DNA of 64,000 nucleotides. It comes from Prosapia bicincta (Eukaryota > Arthropoda > Insecta > Hemiptera > Cercopidae). A program made the position numbers and the translations under genes. The stretch is from assembly GCA_036971475.1 (NCBI GenBank), contig JBAIZL010000008.1, positions 6,247,501-6,311,500 of the forward strand, given 5' to 3'. How positions within the stretch are numbered: the stretch's first letter is position 1; the number at the start of each line of letters is the position of its first letter. Of the stretch, positions 38,640 to 51,800 are shown piece after piece. The notes under the pieces are model-generated. The model did not search any database and had not been told where the DNA came from. It worked only from the letters and a program-made list of their open reading frames with translations.

Positions 38640-41600
38640 CTGATTGGTTGCTCATCACTCCTGAGAGCGAGGTTGGGGCTCTCTTGTACGCGGCTGGGTT
38701 GTGTGTTTTTGCACAATTTGTTACAACCCTAAAAAACAGTTAGAACGATAAACCTCTTGAAACACACAAAGATATTGTCTTTCCAAGTCATACAGTAAAC
38801 TCTCTATAATATAACAAAAATAATTTATTTTTATGATGAAATATGTTTGGAGGTGAGGCTGATTGGTTGCTCATCACTCTTGAGAGCGTGGTTGGGGCTC
38901 TCTTGTACGCGGCTGGGTTGTGTGTTTTTGCACAATTTGTTACAACCTAAAAAAGAGTTAGAACGATTAAAATCTTGATACACACAAAGATATTGTCTTT
39001 CCAAGTCATACAGTAAACTCTCTATAATATAACAAAAATAATTTATTTTAATGATGAAATATGTTTGGAGGTGAGGCTGATTGGTTGCTCATCACTCCTG
39101 AGAGCGAGGTTGGGGCTCTCTTATACGCGGCTGGGTTGTGTGTTTTTGCACAATTTGTTACAACCCTAAAAAAGAGTTAGAACGATAAAACTCTTGAGAC
39201 ACACAAAGATATTGTCTTGCCAAGTCATACAGTAAACTCTCGATAATATAACAAAAATAATTTATTTTAATGATGAAATATGTTTGGAGGTGAGGCTGAT
39301 TGGTTGCTCATCACTCCTGAGAGCGAGGTTGGGGCTCTCTTGTACGCTGCTGGGTTGTGTGTTTTTGCACAATTTGTTACAACCCTAAAAAAGAGTTAGA
39401 ACGATAAAACTCTTGAGACACACAAAGATATTGTCTTTCCAAGTCATACAGTAAACTCTCTATAATATAACAAAAATAATTTATTTTAATGATGAAATAT
39501 GTTTGGAGGTGAGGCTGATTGGTTGCTCATCACTCCTGAGAGCGAGGTTGGGGCTCTCTTGTACGCGGCTCGGTTGTGTGTTTTTGCACAATATGTTACA
39601 ACCCTAAAAATAGTTAGAACGATAAAACTCTTATGACCCACAAAGATAATGTCTTTCCAAGTCATACAGTAAACTCTCTATAATATAACAAAAATAATTT
39701 ATTTTAATGATGAAATATGTTTGGAGGTGAGGCTGATTGGTTGCTCATCACTCCTGAGAGCGAGGTTGGGGCTCTCTTGTACGCAGCTCGGTTGTGTGTT
39801 TTTGACAATATGTTACAACCCTAAAAATAGTTAGAACGATAAAACTCTTATGACCCACAAAGATAATGTCTTTCCAAGTCATACAGTAAACTCTCTATAA
39901 TATAACAAAAATAATTTATTTTAATGATGAAATATGTTTGGAGGTGAGGCTGATTGGTTGCTCATCACTCCTGAGAGCGAGGTTGGGGCTCTCTTGTACG
40001 CGCCTGGGTTGTGTGTTTTTGCACAATTTGTTACAACCCTAAAAAAGAGTTAGAACGATAAAACTCTTATGACCCACAAAGATATTGTCTTTCCAAGTCA
40101 TACAGTAAACTCTCTATAATATAACAAATATAATTTATTTTAATGATGAAATATAATTGGAGGTGAGGCTCATTGGTTGCTCATCACTCCTGAGAGCGAG
40201 GTTGGGGCTCTCTTGTACACGGCTGGGTTGTGTGTTTTTGCACAATATGTTACAACCCTAAAAATAGTTAGAACGATAAAACTCTTATGACCCACAAAGA
40301 TAATGTCTTTCCAAGTCATACAGTAAACTCTCTATAATATAACAAATAATTTATTTTAATGATGAAATATGTTTGGAGGTGAGGCTGATTGGTTGCTCAT
40401 CACTCCTGAGAGCGAGGTTGGGGCTCTCTTGTACGCGGCTGGGTTGTGTGTTTTTGCACAATTTTTTACAACCCTAAAAAAGAGTTAGAACGATAAAACT
40501 CTTGAGACACACAAAGATATTGTCTTGCCAAGTCATACAGTAAACTCTCTATAATATAACAAAAATAATTTATTTTAATGATGAAATATGTTTGGAGGTG
40601 AGGCTGATTGGTTGCTCATCACTCCTGAGAGCGAGGTTGGGGCTCTCTTGTACGCGGCTGGGTTGTGTGTTTTTGAACAATTTCTTACAACCCTAAAAAA
40701 GAGTTAGAACGATAAAACTCTTGAGACACACAAAGATATTGTCTTTCCAAGTCATACAGTAAACTCTCTATAATATAACAAAAATAATTTATTTTAATGA
40801 TGAAATATGTTTGGAGGTGAGGCTGATTGGTTGCTCATCACTCCTGAGAGCGAGGTTGGGGCTCTCTTGTACGCGCCTGGGTTGTGTGTTTTTGCACATT
40901 TTGTTACAACCCTAAAAAAGAGAATGATAAAATTCTTATGACCCACAAAGATATTGTCTTTCCAAGTCATACAGTAAACTCTCTATAATATAACAAAAAT
41001 AATTTATTTTAATGATGAAATATGTTTGGAGGTGAGGCTGATTGGTTGCTCATCACTCTTGAGATCGTGGTTGGGGTTCTCTTGTACGCGGCTGGGTTGT
41101 GTGTTTTTGCACAATTTGTTACAACCTAAAAAAGAGTTAGAACGATAAAACTCTTGAAAAACACAAAGATATTGTCTTTCCAAGTCATACAGTAAACTCT
41201 CTATAATATAACAAAAATAATTTATTTTAATGATGAAATATGTTTGGAGGTGAGGCTGATTGGTTGCTCATCACTCCTGAGAGCGAGGTTGGGGCTCTCT
41301 TGTACGCGGCTGGGTTGTGTGTTTTTGCACAATTTCTTACAACCCTAAAAAAGAGAACGATAAAACTCTTATGACCCACAAAGATAATGTCTTTCCAAGT
41401 CATACAGTAAACTCTCTATAATATAACAAAAATAATTTATTTTAATGATGAAATATGTTTGGAGGTGAGGCTGATTGGTTGCTCATCACTCCTGAGAGCG
41501 AGGTTGGGGCTCTCTTGTACGCGGCTGGGTTGTGTGTTTTTGCACAATTTGTTACAACCCTAAAAAAGAGTTAGAACGATAAACCTCTTGAAACACACAA

Positions 41601-42855
41601 AGATATTGTCTTTCCAAGTCATACAGTAAACTCTCTATAATATAACAAAAATAATTTATTTTAATGATGAAATATGTTTGGAGGTGAGGCTGATTGGTTG
41701 CTCATCACTCTTGAGAGCGTGGTTGGGGCTCTCTTGTACGCGGCTGGGTTGTGTGTTTTTGCACAATTTGTTACAACCTAAAAAAGAGTTAGAACGATAA
41801 AAATCTTGATACACACAAAGATATTGTCTTTCCAAGTCATACAGTAAACTCTCTATAATATAACAAAAATAATTTATTTTAATGATGAAATATGTTTGGA
41901 GGTGAGGCTGATTGGTTGCACATCACTCCTGAGAGCGAGGTTGGGGCTCTCTTGTACGCTGCTGGGTTGTGTGTTTTTGCACAATTTGTTACAACCCTAA
42001 AAAAGAGTTAGAACGATAAAACTCTTGAGACACACAAAGATATTGTCTTTCCAAGTCATACAGTAAACTCTCTATAATATAACAAAAATAATTTATTTTA
42101 ATGATGAAATATGTTTGGAGGTGAGGCTGATTGGTTGCTCATCACTCCTGAGAGCGAGGTTGGGGCTCTCTTGTACGCGGCTCGGTTGTGTGTTTTTGCA
42201 CAATATGTTACAACCCTAAAAATAGTTAGAACGATAAAACTCTTATGACCCACAAAGATAATGTCTTTCCAAGTCATACAGTAAACTCTCTATAATATAA
42301 CAAAAATAATTTATTTTAATGATGAAATATGTTTGGAGGTGAGGCTGATTGGTTGCTCATCACTCCTGAGAGCGAGGTTGGGGCTCTCTTGTACGCAGCT
42401 CGGTTGTGTGTTTTTGACAATATGTTACAACCCTAAAAATAGTTAGAACGATAAAACTCTTATGACCCACAAAGATAATGTCTTTCCAAGTCATACAGTA
42501 AACTCTCTATAATATAACAAAAATAATTTATTTTAATGATGAAATATGTTTGGAGGTGAGGCTGATTGGTTGCTCATCACTCCTGAGAGCGAGGTTGGGG
42601 CTCTCTTGTACGCGCCTGGGTTGTGTGTTTTTGCACAATTTGTTACAACCCTAAAAAAGAGTTAGAACGATAAAACTCTTATGACCCACAAAGATATTGT
42701 CTTTCCAAGTCATACAGTAAACTCTCTATAATATAACAAATATAATTTATTTTAATGATGAAATATAATTGGAGGTGAGGCTCATTGGTTGCTCATCACT
42801 CCTGAGAGCGAGGTTGGGGCTCTCTTGTACACGGCTGGGTTGTGTGTTTTTGCAC
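38640..42855 (+). repeat. Related block repeated at 2,831 then 2,612 bp
   Basis: AAACCTCTTG shifts by 2,831 (38,753/41,584). TACGCTGC (39,345/41,957), TTTTGACAATATG (39,804/42,416) and ATATAATTGGAGG with GGCTCATTGG (40,153/42,765) shift by 2,612, again a one-monomer change. Copy one leaves the pattern at about 40,240, where two monomers present downstream of 42,850 are missing. Confidence 0.8.
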
Positions 42856-45800
42856 AATTTGTTACAACCCTAAAAAAGAGTTAGAACGATAATACTCTTA
42901 TGACCCACAAAGATAATGTCTTTCCAAGTCATACAGTAAACTCTCTATAATATAACAAAAATAATTTTTTTCAATGATGAAATATGTTTGGAGGTGAGGC
43001 TGATTGGTTGCTCATCACTCCTGAGAGCGTGGTTGGGGCTCTCTTGTACGCGGCTCGGTTGTGTGTTTTTGCACAATATGTTACAACCCTAAAAATAGTT
43101 AGAACGATAAAACTCTTATGACCCACAAAGATAATGTCTTTCCAAGTCATACAGTAAACTCTCTATAATATAACAAATAATTTATTTTAATGATGAAATA
43201 TGTTTGGAGGTGAGGCTGATTGGTTGCTCATCACTCCTGAGAGCGAGGTTGGGGCTCTCTTGTACGCGGCTGGGTTGTGTGTTTTTGCACAATTTTTTAC
43301 AACCCTAAAAAAGAGTTAGAACGATAAAACTCTTGAGACACACAAAGATATTGTCTTTCCAAGTCATACAGTAAACTCTCTATAATATAACAAAAATAAT
43401 TTATTTTAATGATGAAATATGTTTGGAGGTGAGGCTGATTGGTTGCTCACCACTCCTGAGAGCGAGGTTGGGGCTCTCTTGTACGCGGCTGGGTTGTGTG
43501 TTTTTGAACAATTTCTTACAACCCTAAAAAAGAGTTAGAACGATAAAACTCTTGAGACACACAAAGATATTGTCTTTCCAAGTCATACAGTAAACTCTCT
43601 ATAATATAACAAAAATAATTTATTTTAATGATGAAATATGTTTGGAGGTGAGGCTGATTGGTTGCTCATCACTCCTGAGAGCGAGGTTGGGGCTCTCTTG
43701 TACGCGGCTCGGTTGTGTGTTTTTGCACAATATGTTACAACCCTAAAAATAGTTAGATCGATAAAACTCTTATGACCCACAAAGATAATGTCTTTCCAAG
43801 TCATACAGTAAACTCTCTATAATATAACAAAAATAATTTATTTTAATGATGAAATATGTTTGGAGGTGAGGCTGATTGGTTGCTCATCACTCCTGAGAGC
43901 GAGGTTGGGGCTCTCTTGTACGCGCCTGTTTTGTGTGTTTTTGCACATTTTGTTACAACCCTAAAAAAGAGAATGATAAAACTCTTATGACCCACAAAGA
44001 TATTGTCTTTCCAAGTCATACAGTAAACTCTCTATAATATAACAAAAATAATTTATTTTAATGATGAAATATGTTTGGAGGTGAGGCTGATTGGTTGCTC
44101 ATCACTCTTGAGATCGTGGTTGGGGTTCTCTTGTACGCGGCTGGGTTGTGTGTTTTTGCACAATTTGTTACAACCTAAAAAAGAGTTAGAACGATAAAAC
44201 TCTTGAAAAACACAAAGATATTGTCTTTCCAAGTCATACAGTAAACTCTCTATAATATAACAAAAATAATTTATTTTAATGATGAAATATGTTTGGAGGT
44301 GAGGCTGATTGGTTGCTCATCACTCCTGAGAGCGAGGTTGGGGCTCTCTTGTACGCGGCTGGGTTGTGTGTTTTTGCACAATTTCTTACAACCCTAAAAA
44401 AGGGAACGATAAAACTCTTATGACCCACAAAGATAATGTCTTTCCAAGTCATACAGTAAACTCTCTATAATATAACAAAAATAATTTATTTTAATGATGA
44501 AATATGTTTGGAGGTGAGGCTGATTGGTTGCTCATCACTCCTGAGAGCGAGGTTGGGGCTCTCTTGTACGCGCCTGGGTTGTGTGTTTTTGCACATTTTG
44601 TTACAACCCTAAAAAAGAGAATGATAAAACTCTTATGACCCACAAAGATATTGTCTTTCCAAGTCATACAGTAAACTCTCTATAATATAACAAAAATAAT
44701 TTATTTTAATGATGAAATATGTTTGGAGGTGAGGCTGATTGGTTGCTCATCACTCTTGAGATCGTGGTTGGGGTTCTCTTGTACGCGGCTGGGTTGTGTG
44801 TTTTTGCACAATTTGTTACAACCTAAAAAAGAGTTAGAACGATAAAACTCTTGAGACACACAAAGATATTGTCTTTCCAAGTCATACAGTAAACTCTCTA
44901 TAATATAACAAAAATAATTTATTTTAATGATGAAATATGTTTGGAGGTGAGGCTGATTGGTTGCTCATCACTCCTGAGAGCGAGGTTGGGGCTCTCTTGT
45001 ACGCGGCTGGGTTGTGTGTTTTTGAACAATTTCTTACAACCCTAAAAAAGAGTTAGAACGATAAAACTCTTGAGACACACAAAGATATTGTCTTTCCAAG
45101 TCATACAGTAAACTCTCTATAATATAACAAAAATAATTTATTTTAATGATGAAATATGTTTGGAGGTGAGGCTGATTGGTTGCTCATCACTCCTGAGAGC
45201 GAGGTTGGGGCTCTCTTGTACGCGGCTTGGTTGTGTGTTTTTGCACAATATGTTACAACCCTAAAAATAGTTAGATCGATAAAACTCTTATGACCCACAA
45301 AGATAATGTCTTTCCAAGTCATACAGTAAACTCTCTATAATATAACAAAAATAATTTATTTTAATGATGAAATATGTTTGGAGGTGAGGCTGATTGGTTG
45401 CTCATCACTCCTGAGAGCGAGGTTGGGGCTCTCTTGTACGCGCCTGGGTTGTGTGTTTTTGCACATTTTGTTACAACCCTAAAAAAGAGAATGATAAAAC
45501 TCTTATGACCCACAAAGATATTGTCTTTCCAAGTCATACAGTAAACTCTCTATAATATAACAAAAATAATTTATTTTAATGATGAAATATGTTTGGAGGT
45601 GAGGCTGATTGGTTGCTCATCACTCTTGAGATCGTGGTTGGGGTTCTCTTGTACGCGGCTGGGTTGTGTGTTTTTGCACAATTTGTTACAACCTAAAAAA
45701 GAGTTAGAACGATAAAACTCTTGAAAAACACAAAGATATTGTCTTTCCAAGTCATACAGTAAACTCTCTATAATATAACAAAAATAATTTATTTTAATGA

Positions 45801-48800
45801 TGAAATATGTTTGGAGGTGAGGCTGATTGGTTGCTCATCACTCCTGAGAGCGAGGTTGGGGCTCTCTTGTACGCGGCTGGGTTGTGTGTTTTTGCACAAT
45901 TTCTTACAACCCTAAAAAAGGGAACGATAAAACTCTTATGACCCACAAAGATAATGTCTTTCCAAGTCATACAGTAAACTCTCTATAATATAACAAAAAT
46001 AATTTATTTTAATGATGAAATATGTTTGGAGGTGAGGCTGATTGGTTGCTCATCACTCCTGAGAGCGAGGTTGGGGCTCTCTTGTACGCGCCTGGGTTGT
46101 GTGTTTTTGCACATTTTGTTACAACCCTAAAAAAGAGAATGATAAAACTCTTATGACCCACAAAGATATTGTCTTTCCAAGTCATACAGTAAACTCTCTA
46201 TAATATAACAAAAATAATTTATTTTAATGATGAAATATGTTTGGAGGTGAGGCTGATTGGTTGCTCATCACTCTTGAGATCGTGGTTGGGGTTCTCTTGT
46301 ACGCGGCTGGGTTGTGTGTTTTTGCACAATTTGTTACAACCTAAAAAAGAGTTAGAACGATAAAACTCTTGAAAAACACAAAGATATTGTCTTTCCAAGT
46401 CATACAGTAAACTCTCTATAATATAACAAAAATAATTTATTTTAATGATGAAATATGTTTGGAGGTGAGGCTGATTGGTTGCTCATCACTCCTGAGAGCG
46501 AGGTTGGGGCTCTCTTGTACGCGGCTGGGTTGTGTGTTTTTGCACAATTTCTTACAACCCTAAAAAAGGGAACGATAAAACTCTTATGACCCACAAAGAT
46601 AATGTCTTTCCAAGTCATACAGTAAACTCTCTATAATATAACAAAAATAATTTATTTTAATGATGAAATATGTTTGGAGGTGAGGCTGATTGGTTGCTCA
46701 TCACTCCTGAGAGCGAGGTTGGGGCTCTCTTGTACGCGGCTGGGTTGTGTGTTTTTGCACAATTTGTTACAACCCTAAAAAAGATTTAGAACGATAAAAC
46801 TCTTATGACCCACAATGATATTGTCTTTCCAAGTCATACAGTAAACTCTCTATAATATAACAAAAATAATTTATTTTAATGATGAAATATGTTTGGAGGT
46901 GAGGCTGATTGGTTGCTCATCACTCATGAGAGCGAGGTTGGGGCTCTCTTGTACGCGGCTGGGTTGTGTGTTTTTGCACAATTTGTTACAACCCTAAAAA
47001 AGAGTTAGAACGATAAAACTCTTGATACACACAAAGATATTGTCTTTCCAAGTCATACAGTAAACTCTCTATAATATAACAAAAATAATTTATTTTAATG
47101 ATGAAATATTTTGGAGGTGAGGCTGATTGGTTGCTCATCACTCCTGAGAGCAAGGTTGGGGCTCTCTTGTACGCGGATGGGTTGTGTGTTTTTGCACAAT
47201 TTCTTACAACCCTAAAAAAGAGTTAGAACGATAAAACTCTTGAGACATACAAAGATATTGTCTTTCCAAGTCATACAGTAAACTCTCTATAATATAACAA
47301 AAATAATTTATTTTAATGATGAAATATGTTTGGAGGTGAGGCTGATTGGTTGCTCATCACTCCTGAGAGCGAGGTTGGGGCTCTCTTGTACGCTGCTGGG
47401 TTGTGTGTTTTTGCTCAATTTGTTACAACCTTAAAAAAGAGTTAGAACGATAAAACTCTTGAGATACACAAAGATATTGTCTTTCCAAGTCATACAGTAA
47501 ACTCTCTATAATATAACAAAAATAATTTATTTTAATGATGAAATATGTTTGGAGGTGAGGCTGATTGGTTGCTCATCACTCCTGAGATCGAGGTTGGGGC
47601 TCTCTTGTACGCGGCTGGGTTGTGTGTTTTTGCACAATTTGTTACAACCCTAAAAAAGAGTTAGAACGATAAAACTCTTGAGACACACAAAGATATTGTC
47701 TTTCCAAGTCATACAGTATACTCTCTATAATATAAGAAAAATAATTTATTTTAATGATGAAATATGTTTGGAGGTGAGGCTGATTGGTTGCTCATCACTC
47801 CTGAGAGCGAGGTTGGGGCTCTCTTGTACGCGACTGGGTTGTGTGTTTTTGCTCAATTTGTTACAACCCTAAAAAAGAGTTAGAACGATAAAACTCTTGA
47901 GACACACAAAGATATTGTCTTTCCAAGTCATACAGTATACTCTCTATAATATAACAAAAATAATTTATTTTAATGATGAAATATTTTGGAGGTGAGGCTG
48001 ATTGGTTGCTCATCACTCCTGAGAGCGAGGTTGGGGCTCTCTTGTACGCGGCTGGGTTGTGTGTTTTTGCACAATTTGTTACAACCCTAAAAAAAGAGTT
48101 AGAACGATAAAACTCTTGAGACACACAAAGTTATTGTCTTTCCAAGTCATACAGTAAACTCTCTATAATATAACAAAAATATTTTATTTTAATGATGAAA
48201 TATGTTTGGAGGTGAGGCTGATTGGTTGCTCATCACTCCTGAGAGCGAGGTTGGGGCTCTCTTGTACGCGGCTGGGTTGTGTGTTTTTGCACAATTTGTT
48301 ACAACCTAAAAAAGAGTTAGAACGATAAAACTCTTGAGACACACAAAGATATTGTCTTTCCAAGTCATACAGTAAACTCTCTATAATATAACAAAAATAA
48401 TTTATTTTAATGATGAAATATGTTTGGAGGTGAGGCTGATTGGTTGCTCATCACTCCTGAGAGCGAGGTTTGGGCTCTCTTGTACGCGGCTCGGTTGTGT
48501 GTTTTTGCACAATATGTTACAACCCTAAAAATAGTTAGAACGATAAAACTCTTATGACCCACAAAGATAATGTCTTTCCAAGTCATACAGTAAACTCTCT
48601 ATAATATAACAAAAATAATTTATTTTAATGATGAAATATGTTTGGAGGTGAGGCTGATTGGTTGCTCATCACTCCTGAGAGCGAGGTTGGGGCTCTCTTG
48701 TACGCAGCTCGGTTGTGTGTTTTTGACAATATGTTACAACCCTAAAAATAGTTAGAACGATAAAACTCTTATGACCCACAAAGATAATGTCTTTCCAAGT

Positions 48801-51800
48801 CATACAGTAAACTCTCTATAATATAACAAAAATAATTTATTTTAATGATGAAATATGTTTGGAGGTGAGGCTGATTGGTTGCTCATCACTCCTGAGAGCG
48901 AGGTTGGGGCTCTCTTGTACGCGCCTGGGTTGTGTGTTTTTGCACAATTTGTTACAACCCTAAAAAAGAGTTAGAACGATAAAACTCTTATGACCCACAA
49001 AGATATTGTCTTTCCAAGTCATACAGTAAACTCTCTATAATATAACAAATATAATTTATTTTAATGATGAAATATAATTGGAGGTGAGGCTCATTGGTTG
49101 CTCATCACTCCTGAGAGCGAGGTTGGGGCTCTCTTGTACACGGCTGGGTTGTGTGTTTTTGCACAATTTGTTACAACCCTAAAAAAGAGTTAGAACGATA
49201 ATACTCTTATGACCCACAAAGATAATGTCTTTCCAAGTCATACAGTAAACTCTCTATAATATAACAAAAATAATTTTTTTCAATGATGAAATATGTTTGG
49301 AGGTGAGGCTGATTGGTTGCTCATCACTCCTGAGAGCGTGGTTGGGGCTCTCTTGTACGCGGCTCGGTTGTGTGTTTTTGCACAATATGTTACAACCCTA
49401 AAAATAGTTAGAACGATAAAACTCTTATGACCCACAAAGATAATGTCTTTCCAAGTCATACAGTAAACTCTCTATAATATAACAAATAATTTATTTTAAT
49501 GATGAAATATGTTTGGAGGTGTGGCTGATTGGTTGCTCATCACTCCTGAGAGCGAGGTTGGTCTCTCTTGTACGCGGCTGGGTTGTGTGTTTTTGCACAA
49601 TTTTTTACAACCCTAAAAAAGAGTTAGAACGATAAAACTCTTGAGACACACAAAGATATTGTCTTGCCAAGTCATACAGTAAACTCTCTATAATATAACA
49701 AAAATAATTTATTTTAATGATGAAATATGTTTGGAGGTGAGGCTGATTGGTTGCTCATCACTCCTGAGAGCGAGGTTGGGGCTCTCTTGTACGCGCCTGG
49801 GTTGTGTGTTTTTGCACATTTTGTTACAACCCTAAAAAAGAGAATGATAAAACTCTTATGACCCACAAAGATATTGTCTTTCCAAGTCATACAGTAAACT
49901 CTCTATAATATAACAAAAATAATTTATTTTAATGATGAAATATGTTTGGAGGTGAGGCTGATTGGTTGCTCATCACTCTTGAGAGCGTGGTTGGGGCTCT
50001 CTTGTACGCGGCTGGGTTGTGTGTTTTTGCACAATTTGTTACAACCTAAAAAAGAGTTAGAACGATAAAAATCTTGATACACACAAAGATATTGTCTTTC
50101 CAAGTCATACAGTAAACTCTCTATAATATAACAAAAATAATTTATTTTAATGATGAAATATGTTTGGAGGTGAGGCTGATTGGTTGCACATCACTCCTGA
50201 GAGCGAGGTTGGGGCTCTCTTATACGCGGCTGGGTTGTGTGTTTTTGCACAATTTGTTACAACCCTAAAAAAGAGGTAGAACGATAAAACTCTTGAGACA
50301 CACAAAGATATTGTCTTGCCAAGTCATACAGTAAACTCTCGATAATATAACAAAAATAATTTATTTTAATGATGAAATATGTTTGGAGGTGAGGCTGATT
50401 GGTTGCTCATCACTCCTGAGAGCGAGGTTGGGGCTCTCTTGTACGCTGCTGGGTTGTGTGTTTTTGCACAATTTGTTACAACCCTAAAAAAGAGTTAGAA
50501 CGATAAAACTCTTGAGACACACAAAGATATTGTCTTTCCAAGTCATACAGTAAACTCTCTATAATATAAAAAAAATAATTTATTTTAATGATGAAATATG
50601 TTTGGAGGTGAGGCTGATTGGTTGCTCATCACTCCTGAGAGCGAGGTTGGGGCTCTCTTGTACGCGGCTCGGTTGTGTGTTTTTGCACAATATGTTACAA
50701 CCCTAAAAAAAAGAACGATAAAACTCTTATGACCCACAACGATAATGTCTTTCCAAGTCATACAGTAAACTCTCTATAATATAACAAAAATAATTTATTT
50801 TAATGATGAAATATGTTTGGAGGTGAGGCTGATTGGTTGCTCATCACTCCTGAGAGCGAGGTTGGGGCTCTCTTGTACGCAGCTCGGTTGTGTGTTTTTG
50901 ACAATATGTTACAACCCTAAAAATAGTTAGAACGATAAAACTCTTATGACCCACAAAGATAATGTCTTTCCAAGTCATACAGTAAACTCTCTATAATATA
51001 ACAAAAATATTTTATTTTAATGATGAAATATGTTTGGAGGTGAGGCTGATTGGTTGCTCATCACTCCTGTGAGCGAGGTTGGGGCTCTCTTGTACGCGCC
51101 TGGGTTGTGTGTTTTTGCACAATTTGTTACAACCCTAAAAAAGAGTTAGAACGATAAAACTCTTATGACCCACAAAGATATTGTCTTTCCAAGTCATACA
51201 GTAAACTCTCTATAATATAACAAATATAATTTATTTTAATGATGAAATATAATTGGAGGTGAGGCTCATTGGTTGCTCATCACTCCTGAGAGCGAGGTTG
51301 GGGCTCTCTTGTACACGGCTGGGTTGTGTGTTTTTGCACAATTTGTTACAACCCTAAAAAAGAGTTAGAACGATAATACTCTTATGACCCACAAAGATAA
51401 TGTCTTTCCAAGTCATACAGTAAACTCTCTATAATATAACAAAAATAATTTTTTTCAATGATGAAATATGTTTGGAGGTGAGGCTGATTGGTTGCTCATC
51501 ACTCCTGAGAGCGTGGTTGGGGCTCTCTTGTACGCGGCTCGGTTGTGTGTTTTTGCACAATATGTTACAACCCTAAAAATAGTTAGAACGATAAAACTCT
51601 TATGACCCACAAAGATAATGTCTTTCCAAGTCATACAGTAAACTCTCTATAATATAACAAATAATTTATTTTAATGATGAAATATGTTTGGAGGTGAGGC
51701 TGATTGGTTGCTCATCACTCCTGAGAGCGAGGTTGGGGCTCTCTTGTACGCGGCTGGGTTGTGTGTTTTTGCACAATTTTTTACAACCCTAAAAAAGAGT

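Larger units (their letters stand above)
35040..39850 (+). repeat. Two tandem copies of a 2,401-bp, 11-monomer higher-order repeat
   Basis: Copies are about 35,040-37,440 and 37,441-39,845. Markers at 2,401 bp: GAAATAAAATTGG (35,131/37,532), TTGAACAATTTC (about 35,871/38,272), TTGTGTCTTTTTGC (about 36,084/38,485), AAACCTCTTG (36,352/38,753), AAAAATCTTG (about 36,570/38,972), TATACGCGG (about 36,721/39,122), TACGCTGC (about 36,943/39,345) and TTTTGACAATATG (about 37,401/39,803). A few single differences exist, such as GGTTGGG at about 37,602 and GATTAAAATC at about 38,966. Confidence 0.87.
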
